Part shown: positions 1-14,100 of the stretch, one piece after another
Layout: each line of letters starts with the position of its first letter
How positions within the stretch are numbered: position 1 is the first letter of the stretch
Assembly (NCBI GenBank): GCA_905250125.1
Contig: CAJNOL010001347.1
Location: 1 to 64,000, forward strand
Length of the DNA stretch: 64,000 nucleotides
Reading direction: 5' to 3'
From: Rotaria sordida
Taxonomy: Eukaryota > Rotifera > Eurotatoria > Philodinida > Philodinidae
Translations under genes and position numbers: made by a program
Notes under the pieces: model-generated
What the model saw: only the letters and a program-made list of their open reading frames with translations
Database searches by the model: none
Told to the model about the DNA's origin: nothing

Positions 1-216
1 AAAGTTGATTTATTCTTGCAAGTTCTTTGTAGTTTATTGAAAAGTAATTTGATTGCATATTCAGAAATCAATGATAATAAACTTAATGAAGATTTCAACG
101 AAAGTAATATTAAAATGAATTATACTATTCAGATAAATGACAATTTTAGCAGGTTAATATCTTTTTTCTAATCATTTTTTTTATGAGTTTATAGGATAAT
201 TGAAAAGAATATTTAA
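1..216 (+). CDS. Possible cullin-like C-terminal fragment (partial)
   Basis: An open frame runs from the window edge to about 152. A 42 bp GT-AG intron (153-194) follows, then a short last exon ending in TAA at 214-216. The peptide begins KVDLFLQVLCSLLKSNLIAY, which resembles the cullin-1 stretch around KMDILAQVLQILLKSKLL, part of the cullin homology domain of SCF ubiquitin ligase scaffolds. It then reads NYTIQINDNF before ending RIIEKNI. A complete cullin would carry about 100 more residues with the neddylation site, and none can be seen downstream. The gene is therefore either truncated, mis-spliced in this model or not a true cullin. The 5' part lies outside the window. Similarity is judged by eye. 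Confidence 0.35.
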
Positions 217-521
217 CTTTTGATAAGAAATCTTACACAATACTGTGATTTTAGTAGTACGAATATTAAATAATATGATCGACAATGAAATAAGAACGAA
301 AAAATCATTATCAGTGAGTCATGAACCAAAAGGAAACAAGAACATAAGTGTATATGAATTCAAAAGAACTGTTATGAAAAAAGTAAATTAATGTATGAAT
401 GTGATAACTAACGAAAAATTGATTAATAAAATAGCAGATATTTGACCACAGTAAATAATGCAGAAAACAATAAAATCATAAATATGAACCACCGTACACA
501 TAACAGGAAAAATGAAGGAAT

Positions 522-654
522 ATAGGGTGTGGCTGTGGGTGGGTATGGATGTGGGTGTTGGCGTAGGTGTGGGTGGATATGGATGTCAACGTCATTCATT
601 TATACACCCACTCCCACTCCCACACTCACACCTACACCCCACATCCACACCCTC
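522..654. repeat. Telomere-like palindrome (G arm then C arm)
   Basis: The G-rich arm (about 524-586) consists of degenerate hexamers such as GTGTGG, TGTGGG and GGATGT. The C-rich arm (about 603-653) is its approximate reverse complement, with units such as ACACCC, CTCCCA and CATCCA. A loop of about 16 bp separates them. TGTGGG is the telomeric hexamer reported for bdelloid rotifers. This is the longest member of the family in the window and lies about 300 bp after the cullin-like fragment. A 66-codon open frame across it is an artefact of the repeat. Confidence 0.75.
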
Positions 655-3600
655 AAATTAGTATTCAAGATTGCAATAGTGTTTTTTCTCAACACGTATA
701 AAATATTTGTCATATTTCTAGTTGTTTGACTGTTCCTTTACTTTTTCTCTTTATTATTTAGATAAAACCGGTACAATCATATACATAAGAAAGCCAAAAT
801 ATTTGAACTTCAACCATTATCAAACTATATTTTTATCAATTGTAATTTTTTATTTATTTTTTTTTGTGACACCGCTTTTTATTTGATCTTTTTGTACTTG
901 TACGTCAATATTTTTAAGATAATTTATTAAAACTCAACTTTGTTCAGCAAAGTTAGATCTGTAATAAAAGTAATTTATAATATTTATAAAACAAAAATAT
1001 TCTATGGTTATGTTGAACTTCTTCCAACTGTTTATAGTTAAAAGATGTTTCACCATTTCGATAATATGTTATTTTCTATCACCAAATGATTTGCAATGCG
1101 AATTTTATGAAAATCGTGTCATGTTTCGTTGAGCATCATTTGTTGGTGGATAGTTCTAAAATAACTAATATTGTTAAACCTCTCCATAGTAGGTTGATTT
1201 GGCATAGCTAATAGCAAGTCTCACTAAAGTAGTCGTGAAAATGTTTCTACAAGAAATTTTTAGAAACTGAAAAAATAATGTGATAGAGAAATTTTTCTTG
1301 TATATTTTGTATCAAAACTTTTTACTATCATTTAAAGTGAAATAAAATTACTATGAATATTAGAAGAAAAATCTTCAACTTTCTGTACCTAATCATTGCT
1401 TCTTATCCTCTGCAGATTCTTTCGTCAGTAAGAGAAACATATATAATCTATTTGAAACAGAACAATGGCATTTCGAACAATTGTAGATGTTCCAGAATCT
1501 CGAGACACACCAACATAATGTGTATCTTGATAACTGAAGGTGTCACGAAATCTTCCAGCATCTATATCTACATAAATCATAATTATTAAAGTGTAATAAC
1601 AGATTCTAAACATATCAAAAAAGATTGCCTGAGTCTCAATCGAAATACATTGTATGACACGCTGAATCTTGCATCTTCTTATACGATCGTGTCACTTGAT
1701 AAGAAATAATAGAAAAATATAAACACTAATTTTCCGTTGATAGATCTATTTCTATCCACAATATTTTATTAGTTATCTTCTTTTTGGCTGTTAATAATAA
1801 TCAAATAGTAGAAGAAGTTCACATAGTAACCTTTAAATCATTCATCATTGACAAGATTGAATATGCGTAATAGTAAAACATTTTGTAAAGTTTTGATTGC
1901 ATTCTATTTACAATCTCATACTGTTCTAAGTGATATTCATCATCTTCACTATTCTTTCTAGTAGTGAATTCTGTATAGATAGATGCATTTTGTTTATGAG
2001 CACTTTGTTTTTTGCATCATTTGAACCAGTAAAGTATAGTTAAAAACTAGCTGATTGTTGACAGCTTGAGCCACTATCAATATCTGTCGTATGATCATAC
2101 TTCATCCTGATGAATTTTTTTTTAAAGAAAAACATTTGATAATGACAAATTCGTAAGATATCTCATTCAAATTTTTTTTGATTATTCAAATACCAAATTT
2201 TTTGGATTTATTTATTCTTATTGTTTTAATATTTTTTCATCGATAATACAAATTTCAAAGTAAAAAAAAAATCATATACTACTGGAAAAAGCAATTGCTT
2301 ATTATTTTTATTCTTATTATTATAATATATATATATATAAAGAAAATTGTTGATGTATTAAATTTCAACACTCTCAAACTTCAGATTCTCATCCTCAAGA
2401 AAATCTGCATATGCGTTATTGAGTCTCTCCTACGTACGTCAGAAAATATCAACAAGCCGTGACTTTACGTCAGATGAAAAATGAAAATCGTATGTATACA
2501 TGCTGTCATATCTAATTACCTTCATATGTTTCATTAATGTAAGAGGCCTGACTAATATATTCTTATTTCTTTATATATGTCAAATAAATATTGTCTTTCA
2601 TGTGAAGAACGAGAAACAAGCGTTGCCTGTAGTATTTTTTATCTAATTACCTCCTTTTCTTTCAATGAGGTAATAGAGCAGTAATTGATGCATGAGTGAT
2701 CACTAATATAAAAGAGGATTGTATACATATTTCTCATCACATTCTTTTTGGTTTTTTGTATTCTCTCGTTTCTTTTTGACTTCAATTATTCTTCAGCATT
2801 ATTTCAGGTAACTACGCATATACTATTTGTATTTAATCTGCACTATTTCAATGATATCTGTTCATGCCAGAGATCGTTGCCCTGATCAATAGCGTGATTT
2901 TGAATCCCATTCTATTTTTATTCTTGTGAATAAGTCGAAAACATGGAAAGTGTCTTCTGTTCTTCTGAAGTTTTTTTTGCACCATCTAGCTTCGTAATTT
3001 GAATATTGTGTTTTACTTTTTGTATATAAATATTATTTACAAACATGTTGACCGATTCTTGCTTGAAGTTTCAGTTCATGTAGCAGAATCGACTGTAACT
3101 TTGTCTTAGATATTTTTTCCATAGATATGATGAAATAAAATAAAGAAAAATGTTTTCCTTCAATGTAATTTAAGTAGAAGTAGATACAACAGCTCGGAGT
3201 TGCTAGGTGTTCCAAAAAAAAATTCAATACGTTTGTTCTTGATACAATTCGATCAAGTAATTTATTCATACAGAAAAAATTTTACTAATCTTTTTATAGT
3301 AAATGTTCAGCATGACGTTTCATCCTTTCAATCCATTTCTAGAATGTCTTTTGGTACATTTGAATAGTTATATTTAATTGACCTCCTTCATTATTGTTTT
3401 AGCTAAACTTGTATCATATGGATATGTATGCAGGTTATGTTTCAGACAACCTAACAATCAAATATCTGAAAGAGTAGAGAGAGATGTTCATGGTGAATGA
3501 ACGAAAGCTTAAATTTTTTTTTATCTTAAAGAGAATTACAATTGAGAAGAATATTTTGAATATGTGATGTTGCATTTTTATAATGCAAATTTATGTTATG

Positions 3601-3734
3601 TTTTATTGATGATATTTTTTTATGCAAATTTTTGACTAATATTTTCTAGTGTTCATCACATTAGTTTATGTAGTAATTATGTCTGAAATGATAGTAATCA
3701 AATCAATACTAATATGTGTATGATCATTCACTCA

Positions 3735-3790
3735 GGGTATGTGCGTGGTGTCCTCTTCACCTACACCAACACCCACACCCACACCCATAC
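3735..3790. repeat. Telomere-like palindrome, small
   Basis: A short G-rich arm (GGGTATGTGCGTGGTGT) is followed by a C-rich arm with repeated ACACCC units to about 3790. It has the same orientation as the other members: G arm first, C arm second. No gene is recognised nearby. Confidence 0.6.
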
Positions 3791-4339
3791 TTTGTCTACA
3801 AGCAGCAGTTAATTCATCATGAATTTGTGTAGCTGCTAAACAAAATAACAAAACGAGTTTTCATATATGAGCATATTTACTGTTTTTCCATCTGAAAACA
3901 GTGGTGACTAAAAAATTTACTAAGAATTTTCCATAACAGACACTTGTGAAATTCGTATTGACAGTTTAATACACAACAGATGTCGCTATCAGAATAAGTC
4001 AATATGAAGGACAAAAATAGTGAGGACGAAATTTCAGAGAGTTGTTTGAAGAACTTTTTGACTACCCTATATAATATGATGCAGATTAAACAAAGCTTTT
4101 GAATTCGAAGTGAGTAATTAGACTAAAATCGGGAAAATATAGAAGAGACTACAGTTGGTACCAGTTCTATTTGTTAAAGATCGATGTCAGTACTATTCTG
4201 AATAGGTTAGATTTGACTAGACCGGCCAATCTGTTCGACAATCGAGCGGTCTACCAACGACTGGTCGTTTGATTTGGTCAGGTTTATGAATAAACTTATA
4301 TTATATGAGTATTAACGTAAATAAGACCGATCTACAGAT

Positions 4340-4412
4340 GCCCGATTAGTGTAAAGGTAATAACCAGGCCACTGACAGACTTGCTAGTCTAAGATTCGTA
4401 TCAGTACTGGTT
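4340..4412 (+). other. tRNA-like relic or SINE head (weak)
   Basis: The stretch contains TAGTGTAAAGG, which fits the pol III A-box consensus TRGYNNARNNG. About 45 bp later comes AGATTCGTATC, a degraded B-box. A possible anticodon-like hairpin (AGACT-TGCT-AGTCT) lies between them. The acceptor stem does not close convincingly, so a functional tRNA is unlikely. A tRNA-derived SINE fragment is possible. Confidence 0.2.
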
Positions 4413-7400
4413 TCATCTCTGAAGCATGAATGCCACAGATAAAGACATCTCGTTTTTTCTTGTGCATTTATACAGGCAGAACAGTCTCTATTTGATGTTT
4501 GATTAGCTCACTCTCTTCGTCTGATCAACAAGGCAAACACGGAAACTCTACATTTCTCTTCAACTACTCATATAATTAAGTGCATCTCGAAGAAGTCGTG
4601 ATTGAGGCGAGGAGATTATGAACAGAGCTCCATGAAATTTATTCATCTCGCTGTGAAAAATGAAACACTTTCTAGGATTGACATAATATTTTTCTGCTTC
4701 CGGCAGCTGTCTTAAAGTTCCACTAAATACTTACTCTAGTTTTAATTTGTTATTGAAATTATAGAAACACAATCTGTCCTTCGACTCTTTCACTGGACAA
4801 AAAAAAGTGATACTTCCATATTTACATTGGTTTAATAGACTTCGAACAGAGGAAAAAATATTTCTATCTATTATTCTTTATTTGATTGATAATGTAACGA
4901 TTACCATGTGCACGAAGAAGAAAAAGACTCCATGTGAAAAGTCTAATTCTAATCTTCATAAATTAATCAGCAATTCTATAATCAAAGAAAGAAAGAGATA
5001 AAATGTACGCTTCTTTCGATCTAATTATGTTATAATAACGAACCAAGAATCTCAGTATACGATTGAAAAGTATAAAAGGTATTCTATAATGATTTGTACT
5101 GCGTCGTAGTGAATTTTTCTCTCGTTTCGTTACCATGATAAATATTTTCTGATGTGTCAAAAGTTAAAGATTTCTAAGCTCTCAAAAACGGGATACTTAC
5201 TTCAGAAAACATAACCTACGTTACCTTGCAACATCCAATAAAAAATTCGATTTGTCCAGCTAAAAATATTACGAGACACGAGTTGAGGTCAACTCTTTTC
5301 GACGCCTTATTTTATTACATTGAAAAATTATTGTCTATTTGTTATACGACTCCGATCCATTTGTTGCCCCGATTTATTTCATATGAAAGAACCCAGTGGA
5401 TTGAAAACTGGACTGTTCGAAGATCAACAATCTTTCGTCCAAAAATGGGGAAAATGTTTCTCACATTATTGTTGTGTCGTTTTATCGCTATGTGCTTGTG
5501 CATTGTCTTGCTGACAAATGAGAACGTTATCAAACATCTTTTCAATGTCTTTTCATTTCTACAAGTAAAATTTTGCCTATGTATCGTTCACTATTAATAG
5601 TACTTTTCTAGATAATTACGAGTATAGTACCATGGAGGAAAATATGTTTTTTTCGGTAAATACCACTTTCATCATCTAACTTTTCATGTGAAGAAGTGTA
5701 AATTCAATCATTCTGTTTATTGAAAATAGCATCGATACAGATGCACTTCTTATCAGAAAATAAGATCTATCATTTTTTGGAGTCATCCATTTTTTATAAG
5801 ATTACTAACTCAGATCTTCTTTATTTTACGATTAATAGTACAAAGTGATTTTTACTAATTTACACGCTACATTGCAGTTGGTCTTCATTCAAATAAGGAC
5901 TCATAGAAGAATCAAAAAGATTTATATTAAATAGTACTTGAGATAGTTTAGAAAGTTATAGATATTTCACATTATCATTCCATTGACTATTGCTTAATGA
6001 GGGATAGTGTATTAGTAAAAGTACACTCAAAGCAAACAAAGAAAAAAACCACCTATTATATCTGAATTAGTTGATAATTCATCATTGACAATAAATGCTT
6101 AATTAATTTCTGTTTTGTTTAGAGATCGTTTGTATAGCCTTCAATAACACTTTATACACGACAACCAAACGGTAACAACACAAATTGCTTCATTGATCAA
6201 AAGTGTGAAAGAACACAAAGTTGAAGGATGCAATCCCATGTTGATCAGGTATGCAATGCTTAGGTCTCCATAAAAAGTCTATTTTTGCATAGAAAATTGA
6301 AAGTAAAGTCTATTGGACACGAGTCTTCTTTGAAAAACAGTCACTTAGTACTGATGAAGTAGTGCTGTTTGAACAGTGGCGTTTGTGATTTACAGAGATA
6401 ACGACGTCTAGGACGCGAGAGTACCAACATTCGTTTCTAGAATATAGATAATCAAGTTTTTACCTCAGTAAGTATTTAAGTGAGTAGTCTTGCACATTGA
6501 TAGTTCATATCCTTGTAGTTCCTTTCACAACATTTGTGAACATATTTTTTCTTCGAATCATCTTTTCAAGAAACTCATAATCATGGCTATAGTGCTCGGC
6601 TTAATGATTGAGAGTTATTTTGATCACATATATTTATAAACAAGATAGTTCATGAAAAGTGAATGATTCTACAACTATGGAATATGGTTTATATTACATA
6701 ATTGCGATGACTTTTGATTTAAGATATTTCGAAGAAAATAGTGAGTGTCAGTTTTAAGTCACAGTTTTCCGGCATCCCCACCCCTCAATCTCTCATTACA
6801 GACGTTAACAATTGAGAATTACAAGCGTCACATTTTCTAGAATTCTTTTGCAGCATTGACCAAATTATGATTTTGAAACATAATTAATATCATTATTTGT
6901 GAGTTAATTAATATATATAATAATTCGTAAGATCTACTATAACTATCATAGATATGTAAAATAGACTTTTTTTTGTCAATCAATTTTATGATTATAATAA
7001 TAAGAATATTAAATTAAGAAAAACGAATTTAAAAAAAAAATGAAAAATAATGAGAGAATAGCAACAATGTAGTCTGGTGATCGATTATCCTACAAAACCA
7101 CTATAGTCTATGAGAGATTTTCCACTTGATGTGTTTTGTATTAGTTTAATGAGGCTAGAAAGCATATATGAGTTCCACATTTTAGTTCCAAAGAGGTTGT
7201 GCTAACAAGTTTTTTTTAATCACTGGCCAGATTATTCATTTTCACTTAATCTTGAAGTTGTATTGCATCAATAACTTATACGTCGACTTCGTGAAATGAT
7301 TCTCGAAAACATTTTCATGAACAAGCGAAGCAGTTTTTATTTTTGAATTTTTGAATATCTCCAAAAAGCAGCTATTATTTTAGCACAAGCAGTGTGTGAG

Positions 7401-8190
7401 CTGGAAAATTCTTGATTTTTTGAAGTTGGAAAATAATTGAATGAAACTTAACAGCACAATATATTTATAATTTTCATATGATATATGAGCTACGTTAAAT
7501 TGGGAAATTAGTAGACATTAGTAAAAAATATTTTTCAAAAAGCGTAAACTTAATGATCCTTTCTTTTGCTTTTTTTTATGGTTGGATAGGCGTTGACAAA
7601 GTGTATTTATGTTGAGTATAATGACAAAAATGTTTATCTTCGTACATTTCAGTTAGACTTCAATTAAGCCGAAGCGTAATTTAGTTTGCATATTAAGATC
7701 AATTAATTTTTCTTTTGATTTATGATATTGTTTTAAAAATTTACAAATCTTTTAACAACTGAATTTAATTTTGCCTGATATATATCCATACAAAAGAATT
7801 GGAAATAGAAAAAATAATATGTATTAGTTTTGACAAAGGTCAACAAATACTAAATAAGTATTAGTTAGTCAGATAAACATTAGAAACTGTAGCTTGGATA
7901 ATCGTTTTAATATACTGCAGTATTCGCGCAAGTGTTTTGATCGGGTATAAGATTATCGTCAAAAATCTTGTGCAATTTGCTGATAATATTAAACACGTTT
8001 ATTTAATAGTTGACAAAATCATTCAAATTGCATAGAAAAGTTGTATGCTTGTACGTATATCGACTGAATGAATTAAGCAAAAATACTACAGCAACAGTTT
8101 TCTGTAGAAACTCTCCGTAGTTAGAGATATATTTACATGCTCATGTCAGGTATGTGTTCTTTCTTAACTACTGTCTTCGCATAGATTGAG

Positions 8191-11100
8191 ATGACTCCTA
8201 TGAATGATAATGTTCAATTGTATAACTACACGCTTAATAAGAACAATGTTTTCGTCGATGCAAACAAGGAAGAAAATCAAATTTCAAATACACGAAATGT
8301 AAGAAATGTTCACAACAACAACATCGATCAAATAAAAAATTACAGGATTCGACAGACTATGTATGACTTTTTCTTTTAATATCAAATATGATTGTTGTTG
8401 CGCTTTCCTAGGAAAACTTGTTACTGGTCAATAATGAATTTAATTACCAAACCTATCTTTGTATTGCCTACGATCCTAAGTATAGCTGTGACCTTTGGTA
8501 TATTGGTAGTTTGTTTAACCGCACCAGAACCATCAGGTATGTTCTTGTTGTTCGACATTCTTCGTATTAAATATCATAAAAATCCACGGTTAATTGGTTT
8601 CTATTTTACCAGTATTGTGAATTTTGTTTAAAAAAACTTAAATTGAGATAATATTTGATATCAACATGTTCGAAGGAAATCATCAAACGAGGATAGAATT
8701 ATAAAACATTACAACTACTTCACGTTTCCATTTCAAATTAGCGCTGAAGGACGCAAATCAATCAAGATGACCATCACCAGTAGATCTGATATTTTGTCCA
8801 AAAATTATTTTAGAGAAACAAGGATAATAAGTTTCTCTAGGATGAAGATTATTGCATTTTCTATAAATTAATTTTTCATATCTTAATAAAACAACAATTT
8901 CACGATCTGATTGTTTTTTACAAACTGGTGTAACACATTGTTACTTGTTGCAGAAAGATCAATTTTATCTTATTTGATATTCTTAAATCGCTTCTTCCAT
9001 CATTTTGAGTGATAATTTTTCATATCTCTGAATGAAAATAGCAGCTTATCATAGATTTATTTTTCTCTATTTCATCGATATGTTCTTGGATATAATTGAA
9101 ATACAAAAGAATAAGAGAAAATGCTAGTAAATTTCTCATAAAATGTGACAAAAGTAAATATTTCTTCTTCACTGAGCACATCTTCTTTCCATTTTCTCAC
9201 TTTATGTTGCCTGTAGAGGAGAGTAAGCAGTATATATATTCTATCTGTATCTTCTTTCATGATGCTAATATGTTCTGATATAGTTGTTTTTTTTTTGTTT
9301 TTCTATATGACTCATGTGTGTTGTATGTCATATTCTCCAGTGAGTTTTCATTTCTTTATTACATTCTTGTAAATAATTTTCGTTACTACGCTTCGAAACA
9401 GTGAAATTTTGTACATACATCATAAAATAATACTTCTATCTGACTCATATCTTGCTATTGATCGACTATCTTCACAAGATAGTGAGAATAATGAAAATGA
9501 GTAATTCTTACAATATCTTAAAAGTATTATTGAACCTGACATCAGACAAATTATCCTATAAATAAAATTAGATGTAATAGAAGATTTGTAACCAAAAATC
9601 TGAGAAGAATATTTATCATTATTTGTGATTGAACAAATTGATAGGAATCATTTATCGCTGCCTGTATAGAAAAGAGCAGAGATAAATAGTTGCACAACTG
9701 TTACTCAAAAACTATCGATGAACATTCATTGTCCTTAGAATAGATTCAATGTCACATATATTTTCTATTACAGATCGTCATTTTCGGTTATCATTGTTCT
9801 CTTCTTCGCTAATACATTCTGCTGAAATAAGAAAAATGATGGGTCAAAGAATTCCTCTTCTCTATTTGTAGAAGATTATCTCAAATATGATTGATATTTC
9901 TACAGCAAGGAATTATTATATGAGATGTGTTTGTAAAAATTTTTTATCTTATAAAAGTATTTCTTCATCGAAACACTAAAGACACAAGATTTATTTAAAA
10001 AAAAATATAATGATACCATTTCTAAACAAATCTTTTATCCATGTTTCCCTGAAATAAAACGACAATGGTACGGATCCCTTTAAGGGTTTTTATGTGCTCT
10101 ATATATGTCCTATCGATGAGCAAAATATGAACTCAAACGAAGGTTATCAGTTGAATGAATTGTCCCGTTAGTCAAATAACGAAAGATATCCTATATGTTT
10201 TGTTTCGTCCATTTCTAATAGAAACCACATTTTATTTTTATGTATAATTGAATCATATACAGAAGGGAGTGGATGTGGATGTGAATCTTCTCTGAATGAA
10301 CAGTCACACACACACGCAATCATTCTTCACATTGTTTTTCATGTATCTTTTAGTTCAAAAGTGTAAGCTAAACTTTAAAAAGACGGAAACAAATCCGGTT
10401 GATTACGGTGAAGGTCGTCTACGATCTATTGCTGTTGGGGATTTCAATAGCGATACATGGCTAGATATTGTCGTCGCAAATTCTGAGGCTAACAACATAG
10501 AAATATATTTTGGAGATGATAGAGGGACTTTTGAACATAAGGCGACACATTCAACTGGCATTGGTTCACAACCATATTCGGTCGCAGTTGCTAATATCAA
10601 CAATGATCATCGACTAGATATCGCCGTGGCAAATTTCGGCATCAACAGTGTCAAAATATTTTTTGGTCTAGGAAATGGATCTTTCGTCACTCAAACATCG
10701 ATTTCCACTGATTTATCTCGTCCATGTTGGATCCACTTAGCTGATTTTAATAATGACAGCATATGTGATATTGTCACTGCCAACTATGGCACCCAGAGTG
10801 TCAGCATATTGTATGGGCTTGGAAACGAAAACTTCTCAAAACCAATCACGCATTCGACAGGCTATGATTCCCTACCGTCTGCAGTCATCGGTGGAGATTT
10901 CAACAATGACAATCAAATGGATCTGGTCGTTGCCAATACTGGAACAGACAATATAGGAGTATTTCTCTGCAACAACAAGGGAATTTTTGGTAATCAGACT
11001 ATATATTCAACTGGCAGTGGATCTCATCCTTATTCGATTGCTGTTGGTGATTTCAACAACGATACTCTCCTAGATATCGCTGTCGCTAATTATGGTACTA

Positions 11101-14100
11101 AAAACATAGGTATACTTCTTGGCAATGGAAATGGAACGTTCGCAAAACAAACAACGTATTCGATAAGTCCTGCTTCTCCATACGCCATCAGTGTTGCTGA
11201 CTTCAACAAAGACAACCGACTCGACATAGTCGTCAGTAATAGAGGCACTAATAATACAGGTGTTTTTCTTGGATATGGTAACGGCACATTTCGAATGCCA
11301 ACAATGTATTCAAGCGGATCTTTGTCCTCCGTTTCAGTTGCTATAGGCGATTTCAACAAGGACAATCTACTAGATATTACTGTTGTCAACGATGATACGA
11401 AAAGCATAGACGTACGTCTTGGTTATTACAAGCTCTTTCAAAACCAAGTGACCTATGTCACTGGTGAAGCCCCACGCTCTGTAGCTATGGGCGATTTCAA
11501 CAACGACACTTATATAGATATCGTCGTGGCCAATCGTGACAATTACACTATAGGTATACTTCTTGGTTATGGGAACGGTAGTTTTACAAATCAAACAACT
11601 TATTCTACTAATTTTGACCCATTGTCTGTAGCTGTTAGTGACTTTAACAATGACGCTCGACTAGATATCGTTGTCGCCAATTCAGCAAGCGACAATTTAA
11701 GTATATTTCTCGGATATGGTAACGGCAGCTTTGCAAGTCAAACAACTTATTCTTCTGGCCTTTTTCCACGGTGGGTAGCTGTGGCAGATTTCAACAATGA
11801 CACTCTTATGGATATCGTTGTCGCTAATGAAAACAGCAACACCGTAAGTGTACTACTCGGATATGGGAACGGTACCTTTGCAAATCAAAAAATGTATGCT
11901 ACTGATGCTGGTCCAGGATCTGTCGCTGTTGCTGACTTCAACAACGATGCTCGACTTGACATCGTTACCACTAATTACAAGAGCGACAGTGTAAGTGTGC
12001 TTCTTGGATATGGTAATGGAAGCTTTGCACATCAAATAACCTATTCAACTGGCTCTGAGCCACGTTTTGTAGCTGTTGGCGACTTCAACAATGACACTCA
12101 AATGGATATTGTCGTTGCTAATCGTGTTAGTAGCACTATAAGTGTACTTGTTGGATATGGTAATGGCAGCTTTGCAGATCAAATAACTTATCCTGCTGGC
12201 ACTGAGCCATGGTCTGTAGCTGTTAGTGACTTTAACAACGACATTCGACTAGATATCGTTGTTGCTAATTCAGGAAGCAACAATGTAAGTGTTCTTCTCG
12301 GATATGGCAATGGCACTTTTTCAAATATAACAACTTATTCCACTAGTTCTGGTCCACTGTCTGTAGTTGTTAGTGATCTCAATAATGATACTCGAATGGA
12401 TATCGTTGTCGCTAATACAGGGGAACAAAATGTAGGTGTAATGCTTCAAGAGACTATCATAGGTCTCGGAAATGCAAAGACGTTTGTAGCTGGTAGTGGT
12501 TCCGACTTACGGTGTCTTGCTGTTCGTGATATGAATAACGACAAAAACTTGGATATGGTGATTGCTAATTACGGCAGTAAAACAATAGGCATTCTTCTTG
12601 GTAAAGGGGACGGTACTTTTGCAAATCAAGTGACGTATTCAACTGACTCGGGTCCGAACTTTGTAGCTGTGGATGACTTCAACAATGACACTCATTTGGA
12701 TATTGCTGTAGCCAATTATAATAGTAAAAGTGTAGGTATGCTTCTTGGAAATGACAACGGAACATTTACGGCACAAACCAGTGTTGGAACTCGTTTTCCT
12801 TCTGCTCCCTTTGTTCTTGCAGTTGGTGATTTGAACAATGATGGACGATCAGAAATTATGGTTGCCCACGATGGTAGTGACGTCGTCCATATACTTATTG
12901 CATATGACGTCGGATCGTTAACAAATCAAATCACATATTCTACCGGCTCTTATCCAATCGCTGTAGCTGTTGGTGATTTCAACAACGACACTCATATGGA
13001 TATCGTTGTCGCTAATCACAATAGTCAAACTGTAAGTGTGCTTCTCGGATATGGCAATGGCACCTTTAAAAATCAAACGACCTATTCCACTGGTTCTGGT
13101 CCAATATCTATAGCTGTGGGTGATTTCAACAACGACACTCAAATAGATATCGTCGTTGCTAATGAATACGATAACAGTGTAAGTCTATTACTCGGATATG
13201 GGAACGGTACCTTTGCAAATCAAAAAATGTATGCTACTGATGCTGGTCCAGGATCTGCAGCTGTTGCTGACTTCAACAACGATGCTCGACTTGACATCGT
13301 TACTACTAATTACAAGAGCGACAGTGTAAGTGTGCTTCTTGGATATGGCAATGGCAGCTTTACAGATCAAATTACCTATGCTGCCGGCGCTGGCCCAACA
13401 TCTATAGCTGTTGATGATTTCAATAAGGATGGTCGACTGGATATCGTTGTCGCTAATGCAGACAGCAATAATGTAGGTATACTTCTCGGATATGGTAATG
13501 GGAGCTTTGCAGATCAAAAAACCTATTCCACTGGTTCTGGTCCAATCTATGTAGCTGTTGGTGATTTCAACAATGACACTCATATGGATATCGTCGTTGC
13601 TAATTATGATAGTAACACTATAAGTATCCTTCTTGGATATGGCAATGGCAGCTTTACAGATCAAACGACCTATGCCACTGACGCTGGCCCAGCATCTGTA
13701 GCTGTTAATGATTTCAACAAAGATAGTCGACTGGATGTCGTCACCACTAATCACCAGAGCAACAATGTGGGTATACTACTCGGATATGGTAATGGGAGTT
13801 TTGCAGATCAAACGACTTTTTCCACTGGCTCTCGGCCAGTCTCTGTAGTTATGAATGATTTCAACCACGACACTCGGCTGGATATCATCGTCGCGAATTA
13901 CTGGAGCAACAATGTAGGTGTACTTCTTGGATACGCTGATAATGTTTTTCTTGAACAAATGACACTCGCTACTGGCAGTAATTCTCAACCGCGATCATTT
14001 GTCGTTGCCGATATCAACAATGATGAGCAAATGGACATAGTTGTTGCTCTTTCAGGGACTGACATGATCAGTATTTTCCTTGGATATGGTAATATCTCTT

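Larger units (their letters stand above)
217..8140. other. Gene-poor region
   Basis: About 7.9 kb of AT-rich sequence with only short, low-complexity open frames. It holds two telomere-like palindromic tracts (522-654 and 3735-3790), a weak tRNA-like stretch near 4340-4412 and TA-rich microsatellites (near 2320 and 6910). No conserved protein was recognised on either strand. Confidence 0.6.

Noticed and set aside
529-729. Thr/Pro-rich open frame
   Set aside because: It is a translation of the telomere-like palindrome and not a gene.
5226-5597. A 123-codon plus-strand open frame, with overlapping frames on both strands
   Set aside because: The segment is slightly GC-richer than its surroundings, but no frame has recognisable domains, splice partners or a conserved-looking segment. 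Three frames are open at once, which suggests chance.
13188-13754. Minus-strand 188-codon open frame and similar ones across 10400-13990
   Set aside because: These are shadows of the FG-GAP gene; their repeated Ile/Ser-rich sequence is the antisense of DFNND repeats.
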